36,283 bases of DNA from an uncultured Bacteroidales bacterium (GCA_905235445.1 CAJOLJ010000020.1:1-36283); one strand, 5' to 3'. Shown: positions 1 through 8,326, numbered from the stretch's first letter. The notes: generated by a model from the sequence alone, not told the origin. Translations and numbers: made by a program.

Positions 1-350
1 ACGTGGCAGGCGGTGCCGTTGCAGACCCTGATGACATGTTTCCCGTAGGGGATGTGACGGAAGAGGGAATAGAAAGTGGATACGCTGATGACCTGGGCCC
101 TGTCGATGTCCGTTTTCTCATAGACTCTCTCAAGGACATCCGAGCGGAGGTAATTGAACTCTTCCTGCAGGGCCTGAAGAAGGGGGATCACCCGGTCCTT
201 GGAAGTGCCGATGCGCCCGATGATCTCATCCGTCCTCCTGATGGTGGCCGCCTTCTCGAGCAGTGCCCTTCCCTTGCAGTCGCCCCCGCAGGACCCACCT
301 CCACCCTGTGAGGAGGCTTCGGCGGTAAGTATGTTGTCTTTCTCTTCCAT
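1..350 (-). CDS. NuoE/HndA-type thioredoxin-like [2Fe-2S] subunit (3' end beyond window)
   Basis: The first 116 codons are present; the gene runs off the left edge. From about residue 40 the translation follows the 24-kDa NADH dehydrogenase subunit family (NuoE, HndA, HoxE): a helical segment around FNYLRSDVLERVYEKT, then VSTFYSLFRHIPYGKH, then RVCNGTACHV, which carries the first two cysteines of the [2Fe-2S] site. Family members pass electrons between a NuoF-type flavin subunit and a partner such as an [FeFe] hydrogenase or formate dehydrogenase. The N-terminus is unusual, with a Gly-rich stretch and a CGGDC motif near residues 22-26. The ATG at 350 lies 7 bases after the stop of the upstream propeller gene, so it is almost certainly co-transcribed with it. 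Which oxidoreductase it belongs to would be told by genes outside the window. Confidence 0.85.
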   Translation of the reverse strand, partial: MEEKDNILTAEASSQGGGGSCGGDCKGRALLEKAATIRRTDEIIGRIGTSKDRVIPLLQALQEEFNYLRSDVLERVYEKTDIDRAQVISVSTFYSLFRHIPYGKHVIRVCNGTACH

Positions 351-357
351 TGTCCAC

Positions 358-2223
358 TTATTGGGCAGCGCTTACGCAGTAAATGTGGTCATTGCTTCTT
401 ATGACAATCTTCCCGTCAGTGAAGGCGGGGGTGGCGAAAGTGGCTTCCCCGGTATCTATGCTGCCGATGAGGGGGAACCCCTCCCCGGCGGAGAAGATGT
501 ACACCTTGCCGTCCGTGTTGGCCATGTAGACCTTGCCCTCCACTATGACGGGCGAGGCGTAGAACTGGCCTCCCAGGTCATGGTCCTTTATCAGTTCACC
601 CGTGGACGTGGAATAGGCGGCTATGCAGCCGTAGCTTGTCGCAATGTACACAAGGTCCTTCGTGGCTGCGGGGGAAGCGATTTCCGGGAGGTAGTCGTTG
701 CCTTCCCAGAGGACCTCCCCCGAGGAGGGGTCTATTGCCACCATCTTGGCGTTCTCGCTTGCGGCGAATACTGTCCCGGATGATGATATGCAAGGACTTG
801 CGCCCACTTCCCCGCTCATGCAGTCCACGCTCCACAGAGTCTCCCCCGTCAGGGGATCGAGGGCACAGACATGGGGATTGCCCATCACCAGAAGCTGGGC
901 CTTGCCCCCGACGGTTGCCAGGGTGGGGGAGCTCCACGTCGCGAGTTCCCTCCTTTCCTTGGTCCATACGGTGGCGCCGTTTGTCATGCTCAGGGCCATC
1001 ACCTTCGGTGAGGAGTCATTGTCATACTGGACGAAGAGAAGGTCGCCGTAAGTGAGAAGGGACGAGGCGAACCCGTAATGGTTGTCGGGGACTCCCAGGT
1101 TGCGTGCCCACAGGCGGTTGCCTTCCATGTCGGCGCAGATTATGTCCCCGGTTGCGAACGCCGCTGCCACGGCCTTCCCGTTGGTGGCTGCCGAGGATGC
1201 GGCAAGCCCGGTGTCGGGGTTCACCGCAGGCATCACGGAAGGGGAAAGGGGGATGTCGGTGGCGGAAAGATGCCACAGTTCTTCCCCGGTATTTATGTCC
1301 ACGCAGTACAGGACTCTCTCCGAGTCATCCGCTCCCGTGAAGAAGACCCTCCTCCCGTTAATCAGGGGGGAGTTGAAGCCAGGCTTCGGAGTGGGGATTT
1401 TCCAGAGGATATTCTTCCCGGATTGGAGGTCCCAGGCGGTAGGGATGCCACGGGCAGAGGACTGGCCGTTGGAAGTGTTGCCACGGAAAGCATTGGATGT
1501 CACCTTGGAATAGCTCACCTCCTCTTTCTCTCCGCTCTCCTCTCCGCCCGCTTCCTTGGAGTCGGAGGAAGCATTCTCCTCTTTGGCCCCACCTTCCTCC
1601 TCATTCTTGTCCTTTACTTCTTCATTGTCGACATCCCCGTCCTCCAGGGTGTCAGGGGCGTCTTCGGGGTCTTCGTCGTATTTCCCGCCAACCGTGCCGC
1701 CAGTTGGCGGGAGGTCTGAAATCAGGGAAGTGTCAGGAACTCCGTCCACAGCTTTCCCTGGTGAATAGTACTTTCCCGACAGGAACCCAAGAACTATCGC
1801 CACCACTGCTAGCGCTCCAACTAGTCCAAGCACATAACTTCTTGATTTTGAATGAAGAAGCCATTCATCCAGGGGGGCGATATCCTCTTCTGGAAGGGTC
1901 CTCGTTCCCTCAAAGTAAAATCTCAGGCACAGGGTGAGAATGCCCGCCATGGCAAGGAGGATGTACACTCCTGCCTTTAGGTGACCTTCCCTGACGAAGT
2001 AAGCTTTCCTGGCTAGGAGGTCCAGCTCCCGGATCTGCTCTGCAAGGTCGGGACTGCTCGAGGCGGCACCGCTTTCATTCAGGGTCTTTAGCGTGGAGGC
2101 AATCTCCGACTGCAGCGGGGTCACGTTCCTTACTTCCAGGTAATTTACAAGAAGCATCGTGGAAAGAGTTATCATGAATATCGCAGTGACAATGGCGATA
2201 TTTCTGAAGATGTCCTTTTTCAT
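358..2223 (-). CDS. Three-helix membrane protein with C-terminal PQQ-like beta-propeller
   Basis: 621 residues. The start at 2223 overlaps the upstream stop as ATGA, which favours it over the longer reading frame. Membrane helices are visible at about residues 10-28, 84-102 and 131-150. A very acidic, low-complexity linker follows (about 182-236, rich in D, E and K). The C-terminal part (about 250-621) is a PQQ_2/BamB-like propeller with repeated blade motifs of the form GxxLW (GEELWHL, GATVWTK, GETLWSV, GEVLWEG). No CxxCH haem site and no obvious PQQ-dehydrogenase vicinal cysteine pair was seen, so real PQQ binding is doubtful; the propeller may be a docking or scaffold domain. It is sixth in the redox operon, directly before the NuoE-type gene and after the NapH/NosR-like protein, and is probably a membrane-bound part of that complex. 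Confidence 0.8.
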   Translation of the reverse strand: MKKDIFRNIAIVTAIFMITLSTMLLVNYLEVRNVTPLQSEIASTLKTLNESGAASSSPDLAEQIRELDLLARKAYFVREGHLKAGVYILLAMAGILTLCLRFYFEGTRTLPEEDIAPLDEWLLHSKSRSYVLGLVGALAVVAIVLGFLSGKYYSPGKAVDGVPDTSLISDLPPTGGTVGGKYDEDPEDAPDTLEDGDVDNEEVKDKNEEEGGAKEENASSDSKEAGGEESGEKEEVSYSKVTSNAFRGNTSNGQSSARGIPTAWDLQSGKNILWKIPTPKPGFNSPLINGRRVFFTGADDSERVLYCVDINTGEELWHLSATDIPLSPSVMPAVNPDTGLAASSAATNGKAVAAAFATGDIICADMEGNRLWARNLGVPDNHYGFASSLLTYGDLLFVQYDNDSSPKVMALSMTNGATVWTKERRELATWSSPTLATVGGKAQLLVMGNPHVCALDPLTGETLWSVDCMSGEVGASPCISSSGTVFAASENAKMVAIDPSSGEVLWEGNDYLPEIASPAATKDLVYIATSYGCIAAYSTSTGELIKDHDLGGQFYASPVIVEGKVYMANTDGKVYIFSAGEGFPLIGSIDTGEATFATPAFTDGKIVIRSNDHIYCVSAAQ

Positions 2224-3614
2224 ATGCTTTGAGAAGGGGATTCGGGGGTGGATGAAGTATCGGTGGAAGAGGGGACGGAAGCACTTCCCACAGGCTTTGC
2301 CGCCGCTGCCATGTTCTGGGGACAGTATCTGAAGCACCTGCCGCAGGCAACGCACTCCCGTTGGGCTATTTCATAATCGGGACGCTTGCGTCTTGTGGTA
2401 AGCGAAAGCAGAGTAAGTCCAATGACCAGTCCAATGAGCGCACCTCCCCAAAAACCGTAGAGCCGGAAGTCGGAGTGGACTTTGTCCACGCTTCGCTGGA
2501 GTTCCTCCTTGGTGCGTCCCTGGGCGTAGAAGGCCTCGACCTCCGGGGTGGGAGTGCCGTCGGGATGCTGCTCGCTGTAGGTCACGAGTTTAAGTAGATG
2601 CACTTCTTTGTTGGCCAGGGACATCTGGGGTGCCCAGGAGCGAAGAAGAAAGGCGCAGCCTACGGTAAGAAGCGGGATGAGAAGAGCATAAAGAAGTACC
2701 CTCCCGACCGAGGAAGTGCGGCTCTCCTCCCTCCCGGTGTTCCCGTAAGGAGGCCTCAGTGCATCTACCGGGCAGGAACTGTGGCAGAGTTGACAGTTGA
2801 CGCATTTGTGGGGAGTGATCGTAATCTTCTTTACCGACACTGCGCTGACAAGGGAGAGCAGCGCCCCATAGGGACAGAGGAACCTGCAGAAAGGCCTTCC
2901 CGTAAATACGGCAAGAATGAGCAGGGCCACTCCGAACACAATGAGCCCGAAGTCCCCGCCCAGGCGGAATATCCCTATGAACGGGTCGAAACGGCAGATG
3001 AGGAACTGGCTTCTGGTGAGGGCGTAGATAAGGGTGAAAGAGAGGTATATCCAGGGGATGACGCCAAGAGCCTTCGCAAGTGGTCTTGAAATGCGTAAGT
3101 TCTTCACGTTCACAAGATCCTGAAGCGCCCCGAAGGGGCACACCCCGCCGCAGAACACCCTTCCGAAAAAAAGTGCGAACACCAAGGGGAGAAGGAAAAA
3201 CAGCAGTACGTATATCGGCAGGTGATAGCCCGGATCCACCAGGGCGAGGGCTACATTCTGCACCGAACCTATGCTGCAGACGCATCCGCCCCTGAAGAAC
3301 CCGAAATATCCCACCGACAGGGCGGAACTAATTATTATGGGAGTGCGGGTCCTTTTCCTATGGACCGCCCATGTCATGACGCAAAGAAGAAGAAGCAGTA
3401 CCGAGACGTCTATCCATCCCCACACTGTCTCGGAGGGGACAGCGTAGCTTAGCTCGGGATACTGGTATCCCGACTCGAAATCAGGTCTCGGGAAACGGCT
3501 CTGGGCGCCCAGGGGTAGGGCCGGGCATGACAGCAGAAGCAGTAGCGAAAGCACTGCGGCGGAAATCCTTCCTACGGAAAAAGCTGTTTTCTTATCCATC
3601 CTTCCCTTCATCAT
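2220..3614 (-). CDS. NapH/NosR-like polytopic membrane iron-sulfur protein
   Basis: 464 residues from the ATG at 3614, which overlaps the preceding stop as ATGA; ATGs at 3611 and 3599 are also possible. It has an N-terminal hydrophobic segment and several more membrane helices. Two CxxxCP motifs of the NapH/NosR/CcoG type are present (FCGGVCPFGALQD and FCRFLCPYGALLSL), plus a CVC motif. Two ferredoxin-type clusters follow: CVNCQLCHSSCP, and near the C-terminus CVACGRCFRYCPQN. Proteins of this family carry electrons across or along the inner membrane between quinol or ferredoxin pools and periplasmic reductases. The NosR-type FMN-binding domain was not seen. Coupling to the Tat-exported polyferredoxin gene upstream and the propeller gene downstream suggests it is the membrane hub of the complex. 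Confidence 0.85.
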   Translation of the reverse strand: MMKGRMDKKTAFSVGRISAAVLSLLLLLSCPALPLGAQSRFPRPDFESGYQYPELSYAVPSETVWGWIDVSVLLLLLCVMTWAVHRKRTRTPIIISSALSVGYFGFFRGGCVCSIGSVQNVALALVDPGYHLPIYVLLFFLLPLVFALFFGRVFCGGVCPFGALQDLVNVKNLRISRPLAKALGVIPWIYLSFTLIYALTRSQFLICRFDPFIGIFRLGGDFGLIVFGVALLILAVFTGRPFCRFLCPYGALLSLVSAVSVKKITITPHKCVNCQLCHSSCPVDALRPPYGNTGREESRTSSVGRVLLYALLIPLLTVGCAFLLRSWAPQMSLANKEVHLLKLVTYSEQHPDGTPTPEVEAFYAQGRTKEELQRSVDKVHSDFRLYGFWGGALIGLVIGLTLLSLTTRRKRPDYEIAQRECVACGRCFRYCPQNMAAAAKPVGSASVPSSTDTSSTPESPSQSI

Positions 3615-4204
3615 GCCTTGTCCTTGAGCCTGTAGGCGAGCGGGGCGCTGACCCTGGTTATGGCCCCGGAGGGGCATTCCAGTGAAATCTTGCACTCATT
3701 GCAGCGAAGGCACAGTTCCTGCTTGACCTGCAGGAAGAGGGAACCGTTGCCGAACGAGGAACAGCCCTTGACGCACTTCCCGCAGCCGGTGCACAGGGCC
3801 TCGTCTATGGTATACTCGAAGTAGGGGTCCTCCACGAACTTCCGCTTGATCGCCCCGGTGGGGCAGATCATGTTCTCGGAGGCGGTATCGAGGACCTTGG
3901 CACCCGTCCTGTAGTACCCTCCGCAAAGGTCGCAGTATCCGCACACCCTCAGGGCGTGTACGCACTTGACCGCTGACACTCCCATGACGCAGGACGTCTC
4001 GCACCGTCCGCACTGGATGCACTTCGAGGGGTCTATCTGCCAGTACAGGTGGGCTTCATCCTTGCCCTTCACTTTGGTCGCGGCAGCGCCTCCCACGGCA
4101 AGGACCCCTCCTCCCGCGAGGTAGGTTCCTACACGGCGAAGGAACTCCCGCCTGCGGATGGGAGCGGAGCCTATATTGCCATTGTCGTCTTTTTTCTCTT
4201 TCAT
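3611..4204 (-). CDS. Tat-exported polyferredoxin (about four [4Fe-4S] clusters)
   Basis: 197 residues. The N-terminus has a twin-arginine signal (RRREFLRRVG, residues 17-26) and a hydrophobic AGGGVLAVGGAA stretch, so it should be folded with its clusters and then exported. Seventeen cysteines form ferredoxin motifs: C62/65/68/72, C81 with C88/91/94 and C114, C138/141/144/148, and C165/168/171/177. This resembles the periplasmic NapG/DmsB-like or HybA-like electron carriers. It overlaps the NapH/NosR-like gene by four bases, and a NapG-NapH type pair is the natural reading: the membrane protein passes electrons to or from this soluble or membrane-apposed carrier. The terminal redox partner is not identified in the window. 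Confidence 0.88.
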   Translation of the reverse strand: MKEKKDDNGNIGSAPIRRREFLRRVGTYLAGGGVLAVGGAAATKVKGKDEAHLYWQIDPSKCIQCGRCETSCVMGVSAVKCVHALRVCGYCDLCGGYYRTGAKVLDTASENMICPTGAIKRKFVEDPYFEYTIDEALCTGCGKCVKGCSSFGNGSLFLQVKQELCLRCNECKISLECPSGAITRVSAPLAYRLKDKA

Positions 4205-4243
4205 GTTGCGTAGAGTGGTCTTGGTGGTGGACGGGAAGGGCCG

Positions 4244-5293
4244 CTATACGGTAAGGGGGGATTTCAGCGGGCACTCAACCTTGCAGCGTCCGCACCTGGA
4301 GGGGCTCTGTGACAGGAATCCGGGGTCAAGGGTGTAGAAGGAAAGCTCCCTCTTTGTCGCCGCTATGATGCATTTTTCTCCCACCCTCACTTTCACTGCA
4401 CTGCTTCCTGTCCCGAGGGCCTTGCCATCGAGAAGGATGCTTCTGAAATGACCTTCCCGGGAGTAGCAACTGACCCTGGAAATCCCTTTCTCCGAGGTGA
4501 TGAGTTCACCCGAGGGGGTGGTTGTAAGATAGACGGGATTGCAGCAGCCGCAGAACTCTCCCTCCTCGGGACCGGTCTTCCCGAATGAGGTGATGAACTC
4601 CCCGTCGGGGGTGTAGGACTCCACCGTGTGGCGGCCCGGATTGGAACAGTAGACGGTGCTCCCGAGGTGGGTGATGGCAAAGGAATATGACGGCACGACA
4701 AAGCCGGAGGGGCTGTTTATGAACTTCACGAATGTCCCTTCGAGGTCATATTTCGCGATATGCTTGCCTGCGGCATCCGTTATGAAAACTCCCTCCTTCA
4801 TTGCGGTTATGGCGCAGTGGTCGGCGCTGTCGTCACATGAAGTGAAACTGCGGAGAATGTTCCCCCCGAAATCCACCACACTCACGGATGAGGGGTGAAG
4901 TATGAAAAGTTCATCCCCGTACACTGCCATGTCCATCACTTCGAAGGGAAGGGGAACCTTGCGAAGAAGCTTCCCTTCGGAGGAAAGAAGGGCCATGGCA
5001 TCCTTGTAGCAAATGGCGTAGCCCCTGCCCGGGGGCAGCTGCTCGAAGCAGACGATTTCCCCGTCCACGGCGAAGCTCGCGCTCTTCCTGAAAGGGGAGA
5101 CGGAGCCTTTGTCCCCGCCCTCGGAGGGCATGTCGTCGAAAAAGAGATCCTCCGGGTCCTTGAGCATTTTGTAGGCAAGGGGAGCCACGCCCCCGAGGAT
5201 GAGCCCGCCGGCAGCCGTGGAAGCGGCAATCCTTAGAAAACCCTTGCGGGAGATTTTCTTCGGGGAAGCGGTATCGTTGTTGTCTGTTGTCAT
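4244..5293 (-). CDS. Tat-exported NHL-like propeller with C-terminal CxxCxxxCP tail
   Basis: 349 residues from the ATG at 5293. The start was chosen because it places a Tat-like signal at the N-terminus (SRKGFLRIAAS, an RK variant) followed by a hydrophobic segment; the longer frame gives no signal. The body has NHL/6-bladed-propeller character (repeats such as TPDGEFITSFGKTGPEEGEF). Three features point to a redox role: the Tat signal, a CGCC motif in the middle (about residues 246-249), and a C-terminal tail with C334, C337 and C341 in a CxxCxxxCP arrangement. That is three of the four ligands of a ferredoxin cluster, so a fourth would have to come from elsewhere or from a partner. Intergenic gaps are 56 bp upstream and 39 bp downstream. 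Confidence 0.75.
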   Translation of the reverse strand: MTTDNNDTASPKKISRKGFLRIAASTAAGGLILGGVAPLAYKMLKDPEDLFFDDMPSEGGDKGSVSPFRKSASFAVDGEIVCFEQLPPGRGYAICYKDAMALLSSEGKLLRKVPLPFEVMDMAVYGDELFILHPSSVSVVDFGGNILRSFTSCDDSADHCAITAMKEGVFITDAAGKHIAKYDLEGTFVKFINSPSGFVVPSYSFAITHLGSTVYCSNPGRHTVESYTPDGEFITSFGKTGPEEGEFCGCCNPVYLTTTPSGELITSEKGISRVSCYSREGHFRSILLDGKALGTGSSAVKVRVGEKCIIAATKRELSFYTLDPGFLSQSPSRCGRCKVECPLKSPLTV

Positions 5294-5349
5294 ATTCTCC
5301 AAGCCATGAAATAAATTATATGTGTGCGGGACTGGTTGCAGCCCTCCCG

Positions 5350-6780
5350 CTAGGAGTCCACTTTCAGGCAAAGGACCCTGTGGGAGTCCCTCACAAGGAG
5401 CCTTCCGTCCGCATAGCAAAGAGGCCCCCAGGCATCGATGGCCTCGAACACCTCCTGCTTTCGGATGAGGGTGGGGACACCTCCCTCATTCATCTTATAC
5501 AGGAACAGGGTCCCTTCCTCGGCAAGGACCAGCATCACGTCATTGATTATCATATACGGTCCCAGTCCGAACCTCTCCTCGGGACCGGAACTCCATAGGG
5601 GGTGGTGAAGGTCTGAGGGGTCGTACTGGACAAGTCTTTCACGAAGCGGCCCCCCGTCCTTGGGGATTATGCCGTAAAACTTGCCGCCATACAGGATCGG
5701 GGTCTGCTGTTCGCTCGAGAACCCTTTGTCGGCCTTGTATGCCTCGAGAATCCGTGCGTTCCACTGACCGCCCTCCCCGCTTACCTGCAACACGGCTCCT
5801 CCGTTGCCGTAACCCGCCACAAGGAAGATCCTCCCGGAGGACATCCGGACGGGGGAGGGGGCTACGACCGAGGGTTGCCACCGCTCCGTGCTCCAAAGAA
5901 GCTTGCCCTTGTCGGGAAGCGCCGCGCTCACTCCGCATACCCCTCCTATCCCGACGTACACGTAGGTCTTCTTCCCTCCCAGTACCATGGGCATGACAGA
6001 GGAGTGGCTCATGGTGAAAGAGGGGCTGTTGGGCGTGGACCAGAGCTCCTCCCCGGTCCTCAGGTCATAGCCTGCAAGGAGAGCCTCCTTGCCTGCAGGG
6101 GCGACAATCACCTCGTTCCCGTCAATCAGGGGGCACTGTCCCGTGTACCAGAAAGGCACCTCCGTCCCGTACTCCTTGCCAAGGTCCCTGCTCCAGAGCA
6201 GATCCCCGGTCAGGGGGTCGCAGCACATAAGCTGCCCCGAGGGACCGAGGGTCACGACAAAGCCGTCCCCCACGGCGGGCACAGTCCTTGAGAAACCATG
6301 GTTCCTTTTCATCCTGACCCGGTACCACCTTCGCCACAGTTCCCCTCCGCTCTCAAGGTCAATGCAGCGGAGCATGTCGGAAAGCAGGGGCTCGTCATAA
6401 TCAAGGATGTAGACCCTTCCCTTGTATATGACAGGGGCTGCATGCCCCTCCCCGGTAGTCACTTCCCAGAGGATGGGAAAATCACCCTGGGTGTTGAGCG
6501 GGATGTCCGAGTGGATGATATTGTCCCTGCCCGCTCCCCGGAAAGAGGGGAACACCCCGCTTTTGTCCCCCGATGTGAAGGGGACGTCGTACTTCATGAA
6601 GAACTCCCCGATCCGGACGTCATCCGCCGCCCTGGCAAGGTCCGCGGGACGGTTGTCCGCCCCCGGAAGGGAGGCCTCCAGGTCGGAGTGCGGGGTATAG
6701 AGATGCCACCACACCAGGGCTCCCGTATAGAGGAGGACCGTCGCGAGAGTAACTATGGCAGTTGTGGAGGGAGCTTTCAT
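5350..6780 (-). CDS. Membrane-anchored PQQ-like beta-propeller
   Basis: 476 residues. The N-terminus (TAIVTLATVLLYTGALVWWH) is one hydrophobic segment, either an anchor or an uncleaved signal, so the rest lies outside the inner membrane. Blade motifs of the PQQ_2/BamB type recur (GGELWRRW, GDLLWSRD, GEELWSTP, GKLLWSTE). The phrases VAPAGKEALLAGYDLRTGEE and IYKGRVYILDYDEP are typical of such outer-membrane-facing propellers. No haem-binding CxxCH and no ferredoxin motif was seen. It is the second gene of the redox operon and is related in fold to the propeller encoded at 358-2223, though the N-terminal architecture differs. Its role is probably structural or ligand-sensing within the complex; catalytic use of PQQ is not supported. 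Confidence 0.78.
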   Translation of the reverse strand: MKAPSTTAIVTLATVLLYTGALVWWHLYTPHSDLEASLPGADNRPADLARAADDVRIGEFFMKYDVPFTSGDKSGVFPSFRGAGRDNIIHSDIPLNTQGDFPILWEVTTGEGHAAPVIYKGRVYILDYDEPLLSDMLRCIDLESGGELWRRWYRVRMKRNHGFSRTVPAVGDGFVVTLGPSGQLMCCDPLTGDLLWSRDLGKEYGTEVPFWYTGQCPLIDGNEVIVAPAGKEALLAGYDLRTGEELWSTPNSPSFTMSHSSVMPMVLGGKKTYVYVGIGGVCGVSAALPDKGKLLWSTERWQPSVVAPSPVRMSSGRIFLVAGYGNGGAVLQVSGEGGQWNARILEAYKADKGFSSEQQTPILYGGKFYGIIPKDGGPLRERLVQYDPSDLHHPLWSSGPEERFGLGPYMIINDVMLVLAEEGTLFLYKMNEGGVPTLIRKQEVFEAIDAWGPLCYADGRLLVRDSHRVLCLKVDS

Positions 6781-6834
6781 AAGAGCGGGGTGGGCTTTGC
6801 CTTGGCAGAGGACCTGCGGAAAGGGAGGAGAGGG

Positions 6835-7758
6835 CTACTCGCCCAGTTCGTACGATACGAACGCCACCCTTCTTGAATCAGGTGCCCAGGAATTGACGTT
6901 TATGGTTCCCTGGCCTCCGAAAAGGGAGTGGACGGTACGGAGTTTCTTGCCGTTGGAGTTCATCACCCGTAGGACCACGTTCTTGTTGGGAAGGTGCTCC
7001 CCGGGCTCGAGGTCACCCTTGTGGTAGGCTATGAAAATGACTTTCTTCCCGTTGGGGGACACGTGGGGGAACCATGAATTGAGGTCCTCGTCATGGGTCA
7101 TCTGCGTCTGCTGGGAGCCGTCGCTTTTCATGCGGTAGACCTGCATGAGGCCGCTTCGGACGGAATTGAACCAGATGTACTTCCCGTTGGGGGAGTACTC
7201 GGGGCCGTCGTCGAGGCCGGGAGTCGTGGTGAGTCTCTTCTCGGGGGTCTTGCCCTCGACGTCGATTGTGTAGACGTCATACTCACCGTTTCTCTCGGCA
7301 CAGTAGCAGAGTGTCTTCCCGTCGGGGCTCCAGCCGTGGAGGTAGCTGGGGGCAAGAGGGGTTATGAGTTTGGCATCCCCGCCCTCGAGGGTCAGGGTGT
7401 ATATCCTGGATCCCCTCTCCTCCTTGGAGGAGCTGCTCACTGCGAGCCCCTTCCCGTCGAAAGACAGGACATGGTCATTGTTGCAGTAGGTTGCGTCCCC
7501 CGTGGGGATGTATACGCTTTCCCCGCCGGTCACGGGAATGCTGTAGAGTTTCCCGCCGCTATTGTAGATGAGGTTCTTGCCGTCGCGGCTCCAGTTGGGG
7601 GCCTCGATGACGTAGGGGAATGAGGCTACGAGGGTCACTTTCCCGGTCTTGGTGTCAAGAATCTGCAGGTGGGAAGTGGTTTTCTGTGCAAGGAGTGGCA
7701 TGGCTGCTGAAATGAGTGTGACAGTCAAAAGGATGCGAAAGGAATGAAAGTAATGCAT
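6835..7758 (-). CDS. Exported TolB/PD40-type beta-propeller protein
   Basis: 307 residues from the ATG at 7758. This start gives a clean signal peptide ([22 protein letters not shown], split here as a short h-region ending AQ); the longer frame does not. PD40 repeats are clear: [48 protein letters not shown] and [14 protein letters not shown]. Proteins of this kind are periplasmic or surface propellers that bind partners or peptides and have no known chemistry of their own. A TATTTTTG element on the minus strand at 7840-7847 provides a promoter, and a 54-bp gap leads to the PQQ-like gene, so this may be the first gene of the seven-gene redox operon. It could instead be an independent gene that shares the promoter. 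Confidence 0.75.
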   Translation of the reverse strand: MHYFHSFRILLTVTLISAAMPLLAQKTTSHLQILDTKTGKVTLVASFPYVIEAPNWSRDGKNLIYNSGGKLYSIPVTGGESVYIPTGDATYCNNDHVLSFDGKGLAVSSSSKEERGSRIYTLTLEGGDAKLITPLAPSYLHGWSPDGKTLCYCAERNGEYDVYTIDVEGKTPEKRLTTTPGLDDGPEYSPNGKYIWFNSVRSGLMQVYRMKSDGSQQTQMTHDEDLNSWFPHVSPNGKKVIFIAYHKGDLEPGEHLPNKNVVLRVMNSNGKKLRTVHSLFGGQGTINVNSWAPDSRRVAFVSYELGE

Positions 7759-7839
7759 AGTTAGGGGTGAGCTGAAGTCCAAAAAAGCCTTGTAAACACT
7801 GTCCATATCCCGGAAACTCCCGGGGGCGGGACATATAGA

Positions 7840-7847
7840 CAAAAATA
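7840..7847 (-). promoter_or_regulatory. Bacteroidales -7 element for the redox operon
   Basis: The minus strand reads TATTTTTG, an exact TAnnTTTG match, about 80 bases before the ATG at 7758. No good -33 TTTG was found at the usual spacing. It is the only strong candidate upstream of the seven minus-strand genes. Confidence 0.5.
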
Positions 7848-8033
7848 GGAAAAACCCTCCATAATTTTACTTTGGGAAAGGATAAAATGCTCCTGGACGG
7901 AATCATCAGAAAAGAATCATGTGGTTCTGCGGTTTGACAGGACACTTCTCCCTGATGAGGGATCGCCGTTTTCTACACTCCATGACTTCGATACAGAGGA
8001 CTGTAGGTTTTCAACTCATTGTGCCGATTTCTC

Positions 8034-8062
8034 AGGGATAAATGCTACTTTTGCTTATCCCT
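8034..8062. other. Perfect 8-bp hairpin overlapping a -7 element
   Basis: AGGGATAA at 8034-8041 pairs with TTATCCCT at 8055-8062 around a 13-base loop. The loop contains TACTTTTG (8046-8053), an exact TAnnTTTG match on the plus strand, placed 31 bases before the ATG at 8085. It could be an inverted-repeat operator over the promoter of the short plus-strand gene, or a terminator. Confidence 0.4.
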
Positions 8063-8084
8063 TTGCCTTTTGGCTTAAGTTCCC

Positions 8085-8318
8085 ATGAACAGAATGACAC
8101 ACTTTCATGCTGCCGTCCTCTGCGCCCAGGCATCCATTGGCGCAGCGATATTCTTCCCAGGATGCACTCCCGGGGCCTCCAAGACCCCGCTCGACCCTGC
8201 CCTTGACAATAGCCACTTCGTAATCCTCACGGATGTCCTCCTGGAATCCGTTATCCTCGAGAACGAACCGTTCCCCTCCACTTACCTCAATTTCCCGGCA
8301 GTGGACAGAAGCAACTGA
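8085..8318 (+). CDS. Short exported protein, possible remnant of a D-Ala-D-Ala dipeptidase
   Basis: 77 residues. The codons end mostly in G or C, like the real genes nearby, and this is stronger than for the antisense frame 8055-8321. The N-terminus can be read as a weak lipoprotein-like signal ending in PGC. Residues 43-74 (HFVILTDVLLESVILEN and following FPSTYLNFPAVD) resemble the N-terminal segment of VanX/DdpX-type M15 dipeptidases, which typically read LTDVxPxxxLEIRYxSTxNFVGxxVDGY, but the conserved RY and VG are lost and the frame stops there. A -7 match precedes it at 8046. The next gene is an LD-carboxypeptidase, which acts on the same peptide substrates, so a decayed dipeptidase gene is plausible. 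The assignment is tentative; it may be an unrelated small lipoprotein or non-coding. Confidence 0.35.
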   Translation: MNRMTHFHAAVLCAQASIGAAIFFPGCTPGASKTPLDPALDNSHFVILTDVLLESVILENEPFPSTYLNFPAVDRSN

Positions 8319-8326
8319 CATTTCCT

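Noticed and set aside
358..6780. PQQ-dependent dehydrogenase activity for the propellers
   Set aside because: Only BamB-like blade repeats are visible; there is no vicinal Cys pair, no metal or PQQ ligand motif that I could identify and no haem domain.
8055..8321. 88-residue minus-strand frame antisense to the short exported protein
   Set aside because: Third-position GC is lower than in the opposing frame, no promoter was seen upstream, and no motif was recognised. It shares codon alignment with the plus frame and is most likely its shadow.
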